From NCBI GenBank assembly GCA_003952965.2, contig CM025850.1, forward strand, positions 1,160,378 through 1,224,377: a DNA stretch of 64,000 nucleotides, given 5' to 3'. Each line of letters begins with the position of its first letter. Position 1 is the stretch's first letter. The stretch comes from Morella rubra. Lineage: Eukaryota > Streptophyta > Magnoliopsida > Fagales > Myricaceae. The notes beneath the pieces were generated by a model. That model ran no database searches. It worked only from the letters and a program-made list of their open reading frames with translations, and was not told the DNA's origin. Shown here piece after piece: positions 16,101 through 27,079 of this stretch. The translations under genes were made by a program, and so were the position numbers.

Positions 16101-17614
16101 AAAATTTATTGTTATCATTTGCAGTTGTGTTCGCTTTTAGGCATCATATCACATTGCTGAATGTTCTCCACATCTTTCTTCCAGTTATACATCCTAGACT
16201 ACTTTGTTCATGAGGAGTACATGACATCCACGTAAGTGCAGTACCATGCCTCCACATCAGAATCATCCATAATGGAGTTTTCTCCTGTGTCAAAGTTTGG
16301 CTTTATAGTTCTCAAGAGGCATCTTCTTTTTACTATAATTTGTCTTCATTTGCTCTTCTTTCTTCCTCAGATGATAATCTGACCTATGTTAATCCAAGGG
16401 TATATGAAAAGCAGGAATTGCCATACTTTGCTGTGGTTTCCAGTACTGTTGTTCTCAGTATTGGAAGCCAGAGTGCGATTAGGTAATGGCTACCATGCAA
16501 TGTTGGCTGATTTGGTGTGCCATTCAACAGCACTTCATGAATAATCCATCGTGGAAAAACTTGTGTATAAATTATTAGACCACACATTAATTGAAGAGAA
16601 TAAAGCAAATGGCATGTTATAAAAGCTTGATAGAGGCACTTTAATCTGACTTGTGCAACAATTCAGCTGAGTTCAGCCCTAAATTAGATCCCTTACTTGA
16701 GCTTTGCTGAAGCGTTGTCTTAGACCAAGATCTTAACCCAAGTTCTGAAGCTTAGGCCAGCCTAAAATTCATTTCCCAGTGAAATGCTCTCTTATGTAAA
16801 ATATTTATAAAACAAATAAATAGGTCTACACGACCTGAAGTCAAGTCTGTTATTTTTCTGGTCTGGTCTATATTTTTCCTCTTTATTCCCCTAAAGTTGA
16901 TCCAGTCCATCATTTGAAGCTGATAGTTCTCTTGTCCATGCTTGCATTAATTCAACTATGGTCGTCATTATTTGTTATGCACCTAGAGTTTTACATTTTT
17001 ACTGCATTTGTTTCTAGTAAAATGTATGGTGTTAAAATGTGATATTCGTCTATCATTTATTTCGCACGCTAACCTTCTCATATGTGATTCTCTTTTATAG
17101 ATGGGACATAATTGCTGAAAGGTTGGGCTTCATGTTGGTATTTGGAGATCTAGTGTGGATTCCTTTCACTTTTAGCATTCAGGCATGTGATCCTAAACTA
17201 AAGTTTAAACCATGTGGAAGATTGTTTCTATTTCTGTATTCTACAAGACATGCAACAGATAGTAAATATTTGGTTAAACTAGTGATGTTGAATTCAGATC
17301 AAATGGCTGATGTTAAAAAATACAGGGTATAAGACAGCGTCAATAAATTAAATGAGAGAGAAATGTAGTTCCATTTCCAAGTGATGATAGAATCCTGCCT
17401 AGGTATTTCATACAGTTGTGACCATATTTGCGACAATAGTTCCAGCAGCAGTTGTAACAGTTCTTGCTCTTGCCTATATTATCCACTAGTAGAGGGACTC
17501 TACTTAACTGATCAAGTCTTACAACGTATTATGGAACCCACAGTATTTTCTTGAGGTCCTTAATTGCTTTCTGTGAATTTATTTCTATGGTGGATGCGAA
17601 CACACACAGAGGGC

Positions 17615-17654
<40 letters not shown>

Positions 17655-19460
17655 GACATGTTGCTTTTCTTATTTTTCTGTTTTGAGTTCTCTCTGTGTC
17701 ACCCTGTGACATGCTGGCTTTGCATGCTTTAAGCATTCAACCACTTTTCCATACATTCCATTTCAATAGCACTTGTAATCAGGAAGATCATTAAAAAAAA
17801 TTTAGTTTGTATGTCTCAAGCATTTTTGCTTCTGTTACAGGGCTGGTGGCTTTTGAGCAACAAGCCAGAGCTTACGACAGCTGCTGTAATAGCCAATTGC
17901 TTTGTTTTTCTGATTGGGTAACTTTCTTTTGATGGATAGCAGTGACTTGGAAACTTCAAGCTGAATTCTTTTTCAGAACAATTTCTAAAATTGAATTCCT
18001 GATACTTGGGCAGGTATCTGGTATTTAGAGGAGCTAACAAGCAAAAACATGTATTTAAAAAGAATCCTAAAGCACTTATATGGGGTAAGCCTCCAAAGGT
18101 CATTGGAGGGAAGTTGCTTGCTTCCGGTTTCTGGTAAGACTGCTGTATGATTAAATTCTTATCTTGTCATGTGCGTTTCTTCTTATCATGATTGTCATTA
18201 TCACTCATTCACTTAACAGATAAAAAATTGGGGGAAATAAATGCAAAACTAGTTCGATGTTGATGCATTTGTAGTAATTTATACGGTCTAACTAGAAATT
18301 GGAAATGGGGACTATAGAAGGGTGCAGAAGCAAAGCAAGAAAGTTTTAGTTACTGACCTAAGCAATAAGCATCATTGATAATCAGTCTGCCAATCAATGT
18401 TTTATGAATTAAGTTGGATTAGAAATCACCTGCTTTGTAGTGGGAGGAGCATCTGCCAGTCTCTGACTGGAGTGACCTGATGACCAAACCCCCTTACCAG
18501 CATATTTTGTGTACCAAAGTGGATGGCTTTTTTAGTGAGTTTCTCTTCGACTGACAGACTCTATCAACTACAGACCTGACCTTATAATGGATGCTTGCAG
18601 ATGGTATATGTGTACAGCATGGAATATTGCTTATACAATATCTCAAAGTTACTCGTAGTGATTCTCACTTCTCTCAATATGATGACAAACACTTGCAACC
18701 TTCCACGCTAATCTGTTCTACTGGCTTATCTTCTGTAGTGGGGTCTGGGGATGGGAGAAGGCTTTTCATTTTTTCGATTGATATTGACTAAAAATAATTG
18801 GAAAACTAGTCGTAGCTGGTGCTGGACCCATTGTTTCTGTCAGCATTGGCTCTCATGTGTGATACCAGACTAGAAGAGAGCTCACTATCCCTAAATCTAA
18901 ATCTCCTCTCTTTGTCCCGCCCCTCAAGGGATATGAGGAGAGGTAAGAAGGAGAGTATTAGGCACCATGTCAAACTTAATATGATAATATAGCTAATCTG
19001 CTAAGGGTCAGGGTGAACTTGCATCTCACGTGGCGCCATGGTGCTAGGTCTATATGAATCATAGTGTTGATAAATATTCTGCTTAATGGTGTGATCGGCA
19101 TTATTGATGATGCTTCATCTTCTAAGGTTCTTGACATTGCTATTATTTTGTTGAAGGGGCATTGCAAGGCACTGTAATTACCTTGGGGATCTGTTGCTTG
19201 CTCTGTCTTTCAGTTTACCATGTGGGATAAGGTAATTCCTGATTCCTCTACACCAAATATTTCTTAGTAAACAGTGTCCATTTTGAGATTTCTCTAATTG
19301 TTTCAGTTCCCCAATTCCGTACTTCTACCCGATATATCTTCTTATTCTGCTGATTTGGAGAGAAAGGAGGGATGAAGCTCGCTGTGCCATGAAGTATAAA
19401 GAAGTCTGGGCAGAATACTGTGAACTTGTTCCATGGAGAATATTACCGTACTTCTATTAG
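13199..19460 (+). CDS. FK: Delta(14)-sterol reductase (FACKEL), ER membrane enzyme; 5' region partly duplicated
   Basis: FACKEL reduces the C14 double bond left after CYP51 demethylation in plant sterol synthesis, using NADPH in the ER membrane. The start MDLGFLLHALIPS (exon 13199-13246) joins exon 13346-about 13460 (YLAIVGSTLPGKVVSGVIL). The third exon (VISDRGLELLSATFVF) is present twice, near 14181 and 14897. Then come 15200-15291, 15556-15603 (WWFGIQLNP), 15959-16079 (FFFVRAGMMGWLLINLS), 16185-16231, 17101-17182 (WDIIAERLGFMLVFGD), 17841-17917, 18014-18133, 19157-19231 (GIARHCNYLGDL, the family motif near the active site) and 19307-19460 (ending WRILPYFY, TAG). Hydrophobic segments fit a multi-pass membrane protein. 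The intron after 17182 has a GC donor. From 15200 onward the frame is clean; before that, exons are repeated and broken (see findings), so the residues around 50-100 cannot be read with certainty. Confidence 0.95.
13346..14990. repeat. Scrambled direct repeats over the 5' exons of the sterol reductase gene
   Basis: Several segments occur twice in the same orientation: about 13201-13270 and 13456-13548 (exon 1 region); 13376-13450 and 13866-13940 (exon 2); 13675-13830 and 14308-14500 (an intron stretch with TTGTTGCAAATGTATTCAC); 14118-14260 and 14838-14982 (exon 3 and flanks). Copies differ mostly by small gaps, and exon 2 copies disagree on frame. Confidence 0.85.
17616..17651. repeat. (GA)n microsatellite
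   Basis: About 18 GA units in an intron of the sterol reductase gene, downstream of exon 17101-17182. Confidence 0.9.
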
Positions 19461-19642
19461 CAACGAGGCTTTGTTCCTCCCACCCCACCCAAAATAACCT
19501 GGTGTAGCTGCTAGAGACCTTATGCCTTGGTATTTTTGGTTTTGTTTTTTTTTTAAATGTGCAAGTCGTCTCAACGAGAGGAGTGAAGAGATATTGGTAC
19601 GAATGATTCAATGACCTACGCTTCATTAGACGATTTTCTAGC

Positions 19643-20076
19643 GATTTCTAGCGATCGAGTTTCCCCTATGCTCACGGATGAAGAAGTTTTCTGTAGTGTT
19701 AGCAAACTAAATGAACTGTTAATGTTGTAATACCTCTGCAGTTCACTTCTAGTAAATAGCTATCCCACACATCCCAATGCGAACATATTCCCACGATCTT
19801 CTTCCTTGTTTTACGGACAAAGACAACCTTTGTTGGTTTTGAGATTAGACGATTAGGTACGATTTCTAGCGATCGAGTTTCCCCTATGCTCACGGATTTT
19901 TGTTCTTTATTGAAGAAGTTTTCTGTAGTGTTAGCAAACTAAATGAATTCCTCTTCTGTTAATGTTGTAATACCTCTGCAGTTCACTTCTAGTAAATAGC
20001 TATCCCACACATCCCAATGCGAACATATTCCCACGATCTTCTTCCTTGTTTCAAAACCGTACGGACAAAGACAACC
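19643..20076. repeat. Direct duplication in the sterol reductase 3' flank
   Basis: The stretch 19643-19827 recurs at 19861-20076 (offset about 218), sharing GCGATCGAGTTTCCCCTATG and CACACATCCCAATGCGAAC. The first copy lacks short blocks present in the second (for example after AACTAAATGAA). It probably overlaps the gene's 3' UTR. Confidence 0.85.
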
Positions 20077-20330
20077 AACTTGTTTGGGCTAGGTAAGAAC
20101 CAAACAAGGCCCACTTCATTCTGCTGATATCCCCGCATCAGAATGACAGAATAAGGGTAGATGTGTTGGTGGTGACTTTTGGGAAGTAAAGTAGATTCGA
20201 CATGTCAACTTGTTGGGCTCCGCAAGAACCAAACAAGGCCCACTTCATTCTGCTGATATCCCCGCATCAGAATGACAGAATAAGGGTAGATGTGTTGGTG
20301 GTGACTTTTGGGAAGTCAATGAATCGTAGG
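20077..20330. repeat. Second direct duplication, about 130-bp period
   Basis: Two near-identical units start at about 20077 and 20206 and share AAGAACCAAACAAGGCCCAC and GATATCCCCGCATCAGAATG. It follows the 19.6-20.1 kb duplication directly, so two independent tandem duplications abut. Confidence 0.85.
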
Positions 20331-21649
20331 GTTCATCGTGCATGATCAGCGTACAAATGATAAAAGGGTAATATATAGGGATGTCAAAACTTTAGCTACA
20401 CTAACTGCGAGAAAACAATGAAGAAAAGACATGCCTTTAAATTCGAGCCACACGAGATACATATTATTATTATTTTGGTTTTGGTTTTGGTCTGTTGGTA
20501 GTTGAGGAAGCTTTTTCAATTGCTTTGTTTTGCGTACTAGTCAAATGCAGAGACCAGATGAGTAACGGAGGAGGTGGGGATGGCCCCCCATTGTCACCCA
20601 CCCTTTTCTCTCTGTTTTCTTTTTCGAGGATTTCCGTGTTCTCTTCCTGCACTGTGCAGTAAAAGGCGCAAAGGACGCTCTAGAGAGAGAGAGAGTAGTC
20701 CTTGGCCCTTGATGGCTTAGTTACAAAAAGAAGGAAAAATAGCAGGCCTTGTGGGGTTACAATTGTGCGGTCCCTTTCAAAGAGCAAGACGGGGATGATT
20801 GTTGTCTGCTCAACTTGTTAGCTGCCCGCAATAATTTGTAATAAATGGAGTAGTAAATAGATAATAGTTACCTTAAATTTTGAGATTTACACCCCCAAAC
20901 AATCGAACGTGACACATTTCATCTCAAATTAGCAAGAAATTTATCTTGAAAAAAATATTGCTCGAGAGTCTACTTCCAAGATCAATAAAAAGAAATTTCT
21001 CGGCGATAATTGTGAGTTTTGTGTTTATGGTAGGTCCTTCTGCGGCCCAAACCCAAGATTCGTACCCGTACTATTGAGCAAGGTTATGGGCTACAAGCAG
21101 TTAAATTCTTAAACCCTTGTTATATCTCGAAAATTGAGTTTCTCTCGTTTTGAGGTTGGTGGGTGCTAGAGGATCCCTACAAGTGGCTAATCATCTCGAC
21201 GGTAGATTATGCTGCCGACGTGACTGTCTCAGTTCGCCGGGATCTTCAATCTCCTCTTTCCCAGCTCAGCTACATTGACCTTCCCCACTAAGCAAATACC
21301 AAATTTCAGTATTTTTTCGCTTTTACGCGACTCCTTTTAACTAAAAACAACAAAATAATTATTTCAGTCGGTTGCTTGTTTGTGTCTTTCCGTTTCGTGG
21401 GTTCAAGTTCCAAGTCCATTCTATTTTTTTAATTTTTTAATTTTTTTTTTCCAATAACGCTATTTCTCTTTCATTTCCTTTCCTCCAACTGAATAATTTC
21501 TATTTCATGATCTACCTTCGTTTCCCTTCTCTTTCCATCTCTCCATCCTTTCAAATCCTCTTCCTCTTGCGCTATTTAAATCCACTACTATCTAATATAT
21601 ACCATAATACAAATATCTACCTTTCATAAGATCAACTAGAGGTTAGCAA
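20331..21649. other. Intergenic spacer
   Basis: AT-rich with a few CT/GA-rich runs (for example 20680-20695). I see no coding exon, RNA gene or clear element. Confidence 0.6.
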
Positions 21650-21880
21650 ATGTTGATTGACCTGATAAACCAACGTCCCACATCGATAAATCTTAGGAAG
21701 AACAGCCTCAGGCTTCTCTCTCTCTCGTTTTTACGAATGCCTCGAGCATATATCTTAATTTCGACTATAAATTTGTATCGAATAAAGTTCGTAGCATCCA
21801 AAAGTCATAGGTAAAATATTTTCCTCCTTGAACTTCGTGTACATAAAACTCGTGCGATTACCTGGTATTATGTTAGAAAC
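21650..21880. mobile_element. Possible solo LTR or LTR fragment
   Basis: Contains TGTTGA at 21650, the phrase CCAACGTCCCACATCGATAA often seen near the left end of plant LTRs (small TRIM-like elements), and, further right, GTATTATGTTAG. I could not place both LTR ends or a target duplication, so this is only a resemblance. Confidence 0.25.
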
Positions 21881-23405
21881 GTAAGAGAGAGAAAGAGAGA
21901 GAAGAGGGGGGATAAACCATTAATATTTACACCGGCAGGTAGGTGTACCTGTCAAGCTTTCGTAATGGTCTTGACTTTTTCTTACAAGAATCATATAAAA
22001 GCAACAATGATTCCCACACAGACTGCTAGAAAAAAGTAAAAGAAAAGATTCCCACATCGACAAGTAATCTATGGAACTTGATGACTTCTATCTATATGTT
22101 TACATAATTTCAGGTTTCTTGGACATTAAAGGCTTCATTTAACATATATAATGAAAGTGTAAAGTACGGCACTCTCTCCCTCGAACAGGAAAAGATGCAA
22201 GCTCACTTCTTTCCATCACCAGCCACACGTACGCAAATCCTCCTCCCACCACCATTCTCCCAAATTCCTTATTTTAAAAAAATAAAGCTTGATAAAGTTT
22301 TTTCGTGTAAAATAATATTCAGAAATAAGTCGTACAGGCCTTTCTCTGACCGAGGGACCCAGTCACCCAAATGTTTTGCACACGTAGCTAATAGTTTGGT
22401 TGGTCGTGACCAATAGCGCTCTGCAGGTAGTGGAATCGTACCAAGAGTGCAGCAATAATGTCCCTCGTTTGCAGGACTGAGACATATATCATCGGCTGCT
22501 AGGCCTCGGGTTTGTTTTTTTTTTTTGTCGTCCGGGTGGCTTTCTCTTGTCCCTAAAAGCTACTACCCAAAGCAAGGCTTATCGTTTCCTTCACAAATTT
22601 TCATGTTTATTGAATCACTGTCTGTAGCTACAATAATCTTCCAATGGATACTCCAAAGATTGACCCTATATCACAAGTCATGGTGTCACTGTTTTTGGAA
22701 TTTAACTATTCATACAACAAATTACTTCTCGCGTGTCCTTAAAATTATTATTGATAATCAAAATTATTAATTCAAATATCTCATGTGACGCTATTATAGG
22801 TCGAAATCCTAACAAAGGCATAGATTGATAAATTTCAAAATTTTAATGTGATGAACATACTAGGGATATGTTTGGAAACTATCATTTTTATAAAAATTTA
22901 TTCTCATTCTAAAATTTTAATTTACAAACATAACTAACTCAAATCTTTTACCAAATAAAATAAATTCTAAATAATTTCACTCTCTCTATGAAATCATCTC
23001 TTTTTATTTAAAATAAATATAAATATTTTTTTAGTGGCTCAAATCATTTCACTCTTCATTCTTTATCAATAAAATAAAATTTTCTTATTGCTTTCTTATA
23101 AAATTAAATAATACTCTGATCTCTTTAATTTTTCTAATATTTTTAAATATTTCAAAACAGTTAAACTTTGCAAATATGTTATACATTGTTGTTGACATAT
23201 ATCAACTCCGTTGTTTTCTATGTATATTAATTTAAAAAGGTTGGTGTGCACTCCTTTAAAGACAAAAGTGAAGGGAGTAGCTTCTATCAGGCATTGGATA
23301 TAACTAACTATTTCAAAAACATTTAATATCTTACGCATTTGAAAAATTATTATAGAGGATCTTAGTTCTTGTTCGGTTTTTTCACATTTTAAGAATTTTT
23401 TGAAT
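21881..23405. other. AT-rich intergenic spacer
   Basis: Strongly AT-rich from about 22740. Short open frames (for example near 22195-22416) have no family resemblance and no exon-like borders. Nothing else seen. Confidence 0.6.
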
Positions 23406-24085
23406 TCTAAAAATACACAAATCGAACATATTTTTTAACATCACCTAAAAATAACTACAGCACGCATACCAATAAATTAATATCATCTAAAAATTTTAAA
23501 ACATACAAAATTCTCAAAAAACACACTAACTGAAGATCTCTTTAATCTATGTTAAATTTTTCAGGTATTAAAGTCAAACTTCGTACGAAACATCACATGA
23601 GTTGATTGTGACTGATGTTTTAATAATTAGGTTGAAGATAATAATTGGACCGAATCTCAAAGTAGAAAAGTAAATAAATAAATAGAATACTCATTTCCTC
23701 ACGTGCAACAAGAAATGCTTCTGCTAAGTGGAAGATAAAATCTTAAATTTATTGAGAATACACAAATCGAATATATTTTTTAATATCACCCAAAAATAAC
23801 TACAATACGCATACCAATAAAATTAACATCATCTAAAAATTTTCAAAACACACAAAAAATTTCAGAAAACACACTAACTGAACATCTTTTAAAATTTTCA
23901 GATATTAAAGCCAAACTTCGTACGAAACATCACATGAATTGATTGTGACTGATGTTCTAATAATTAGGTTGAAGATAATAATTGGACCGAATCTCAAAGT
24001 AGAAAAGTAAATAAATAAATAGAATACTCATTTCCTCACGTGCAACAAGAAATGCTTCTGTTAAGTGGAAGATAAGATCTAAAAT
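23406..24085. repeat. Tandem duplication, about 340-bp period
   Basis: Unit 1 runs from about 23406 to 23750 and unit 2 from about 23755 to 24085. Shared landmarks: CGTACGAAACATCACATGA, GAAGATAATAATTGGACCGA and CTCACGTGCAACAAGAAATG. Copies are well matched in their second half and looser in the first half. Confidence 0.88.
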
Positions 24086-25985
24086 CGTAACAAAGGTTTA
24101 AGTTGCCCATTTTGTAGCAGAGCCACTCTTATGATTAGGTCCTACACTAGTTGCCCACACTCTTCTTTTTTAAAAAAAAAATAAAAAAAAAACAAGATCA
24201 CCAATTTTCACCTAGCATTTTGTTATTTATCTTTTACAATTTACACCACGGAGTGCTGCACAGCCCTTGAGACCAGAGTTCCATCCATGTAACGCAGTCA
24301 AACAGAAAGCGAGATTGCTAAACTGGCCTAAAGTTTCATGCAAACTCCCGCAGCACAGAGAACCAACAAAGCTGGCACAGTGGCACGTCAGAGCTTCTGA
24401 GCAGACCAACCAATAGAACAAGCACAGCAAAACGAGTGAACTGTCACCATTATAACACGCGTTAGAATGAGAACTCATGGTCACAAACAACACATTGAGC
24501 CGTCGGTCTAGTGCATCAGTCTCCTGAACAGACTCGTCGAGGGGCGCAGGGGAGGTTCAAAAAAGAAGGAAGAAAAAAAAAAAAAAAAAAAGAAGGAAAA
24601 GCAGAGTAAGATTCGCTTGTTACTCGAGAGTCACGAGGGGATGACCGACAGATGAGTACGGTTTCAGCTAACGAAGAAAGAGAAAATCCGGGGTGGGTTG
24701 GGGCGAGGCGTTTTGGATGGATATGCATCGAATGGTTAAAAAGCACGCTGCCTTTTCCGTATTATATGAGGAGACGCAGCTTATTTTAAGCTCATAAAAC
24801 TACCAACCCTGCATTGGAGACGACCCACTCGTCTTTACTCTCAGTTGCCTTTATATACGAACACACAACAAATATTATTATTTTCTCTTTAACTACGTGA
24901 GAAGATTATATACATTGTTGCACTAATAAAGAACATTATCCTTAGTTTTAAGAATATAATATAAGGCACCATGGTCGAGTTGGTAGTTTTTGGGTTTTTA
25001 TATTACACAAAAAATGTGAGAGAGAATAAGAAGTTACAAAAAGGCCAATGCCATCAGAACTCACAAAAAAAAAATCCAAACACCCAAAGTGATATTTTCT
25101 TAATCCAAACTACCCTTTTAGACTGCTTTTATGTTGAAAGAAAATGTTTATGAAAAACCTGTTCTATACGTGGCAGTCAAATGCCTTTCTGTAAGGGCGA
25201 AAGCGTCGCTGTTAGAAAAGGTAAACGTCCGCAACCATCCGACGAAAATCATTAATTCCTACTCTAACCGCACGCACCGCATCCAATGAAACGCTCCAGA
25301 TTCGGTAAGCGTGACTCATTCTACGACGAAGAAGGGGACCACAAACGGCGTCACTCACGTGCACAAGACTTCGGAACTGAACACCGGTTAATTGCGGACT
25401 CTGTATTTACAAATAAAGAAAGACCCACCCCCTCGATCTAGTCGCCACTCCTAACAGTGCACTGACGCCGTCCAAAACAGCCCCATTTTGGGGCTTTCGT
25501 ACGAGCTTCTCATGTACCATGCGTCGAGGCTGTCATCCCACGTTAGCTTCGTTTGAATTTCGGTTCGTTCACGTGATTCGGTCCTGCCTCGACGCTTCAC
25601 ACGCCATGCCTGTTGGCCTAAGCCATATTACCCTTCTGCCCCGTCGACATTTTTTTCTTTTTTTTTTAGACATTTCCCAAAAAATTTCCTCACATGCCAT
25701 GCCTGTGTCGAGGAATGTCTCTACTTTTGAAATAAAACATCCATATAACATGACACTACTAAATTCGCTAAAATAGATAAGATGACATTTTGTTTCCAGT
25801 GATGTATTAATTTGTTATCAAATGTTTACAAAAAAAAAATCTGTTGTACATATAAATCATCTCCCATACTAATATTTTACAACTCAGTGAACAAAGGAAA
25901 ACCAACGGTTCATACTTTCTATGCACATGACTAGCTTCTTTTAAATGGATCCATGTAATATTTAATCAATGTTAAATACATTTGG
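24086..25985. other. Intergenic spacer upstream of the DNA glycosylase gene
   Basis: Contains an A-rich tract (24567-24591) and CACGTG cores near 25358 and 25570 that could be G-box sites for bZIP or bHLH factors, but these are far from the putative start of transcription. No gene recognised on either strand. Confidence 0.5.
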
Positions 25986-26390
25986 ATGAGTACAGATACG
26001 GTTTACGCACATCCATACATACGTGTACATTTCAAAGTCATACAAATATCTAATCTACAACTAAAGGTAACAGATTACGCACATTTATGCGAGTACAATT
26101 CATACATATTCGCACTTTTATGTTTTATAAGTGATATTATAACTGAAAGTCAACTAATTATGTATTTTTATACGAGTAAAATTTATATATATCTACACTC
26201 ACACTTGTATATTTTATAAATAATTTTATAAAAAAAATACTTTAATGTAAATATGCGTCGTACACATTCGTACTTTAATATTTTATAAATGATATTATAA
26301 CTAAAAGTCAACCAATTATGCACATTCCAATATGTATATTTCATACGTGATATTATAACTGAAACTTAACGGTTGACTTTACACTCGCAG
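25986..26390. repeat. Degenerate AT-rich repeats
   Basis: The phrase GATATTATAACTGAAAGTCAACTAATTATG and close variants recurs near 26133, 26290 and 26350, with intervening TTTTATA and GCACATT runs. Spacing is irregular, so this is a decayed repeat cluster rather than a clean array. Confidence 0.65.
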
Positions 26391-26452
26391 CCGCACGTGT
26401 ATATTTCATAATTTTAGCGGGAGAAGTTATCCATTCGACGGACTCCCAGGAA

Positions 26453-26460
26453 TATAAATA
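26453..26460 (+). promoter_or_regulatory. TATA box of the DNA glycosylase gene
   Basis: TATAAATA followed about 30 bases later by a CT-rich stretch (around 26485-26510) that would hold the start of transcription. About 600 bases of leader with at least one probable intron (an acceptor-like CTCTCCGGCAG ends at 26912) separate it from the start codon at 27080. Confidence 0.6.
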
Positions 26461-26925
26461 GCTTTGGCTCTTACGCGTTTGCTTTCATTTTCTAGTCTCC
26501 TAGACTGTCTTCTTGACCCCAAACGTCTAGAACACATCTCCGGCAGTCATTTCTCTGGTAACTCTGACAACATAAATTGTTCTAATTGTCTTTTGCTTCG
26601 ATTTGTTGACGGTATTGTGGGGATTGATAGCTACGAATCTTGAAGGATAAAAGGTCTCATCTATTTTTCCGTTTTCGGATTTTACGTCTGCGCCTAGGTT
26701 CCAATCACCGTGAAAGAGCCTACGTTTGTTCTACCAGAAAGATCTGAACAGGTGCTTGTATGCGATTCTTTCGATCTTGGAACCTGAATTTTCATTAATA
26801 ATGAGCCGTTTGCTCTCAAACAGGTTCTGTGTCGATTATCCCTCTGCCCATTATTTTTCCTCTGCAGTTTACTAATTTATCGACTCATTAACCTGAAAGT
26901 TCTCTCCGGCAGGTAATCGTACACA

Positions 26926-27014
26926 ATGGGTTCAGGAATTTTCAGTAAACTGCAAACCAATCACAGAATTTGGTAGTAATTGATAGGCTTGTAATGGGTA
27001 GCTCTTGCTCATAA
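26926..27014 (+). promoter_or_regulatory. Two short upstream ORFs in the glycosylase leader
   Basis: ATG at 26926 opens a 16-codon frame ending in TAG at 26976; ATG at 26994 opens a 6-codon frame (MGSSCS) ending in TAA at 27014. Both precede the main start at 27080 and would lie in the mRNA if the leader is as drawn. They could dampen translation; this is inference. Confidence 0.5.
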
Positions 27015-27079
27015 AGCGTAGAAGACGAAGAATAGAGAAACAGAACTAAGAAGTCTCAACCTTTGTTTGAAGCCGAGAG

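Noticed and set aside
23406..24085. Considered as a CRISPR-like or satellite array
   Set aside because: Only two long units in a plant spacer; a simple tandem duplication.
24227..24746. Two - strand open frames upstream of the glycosylase gene
   Set aside because: Cysteine- and serine-rich chance translations with no splice context or family resemblance.
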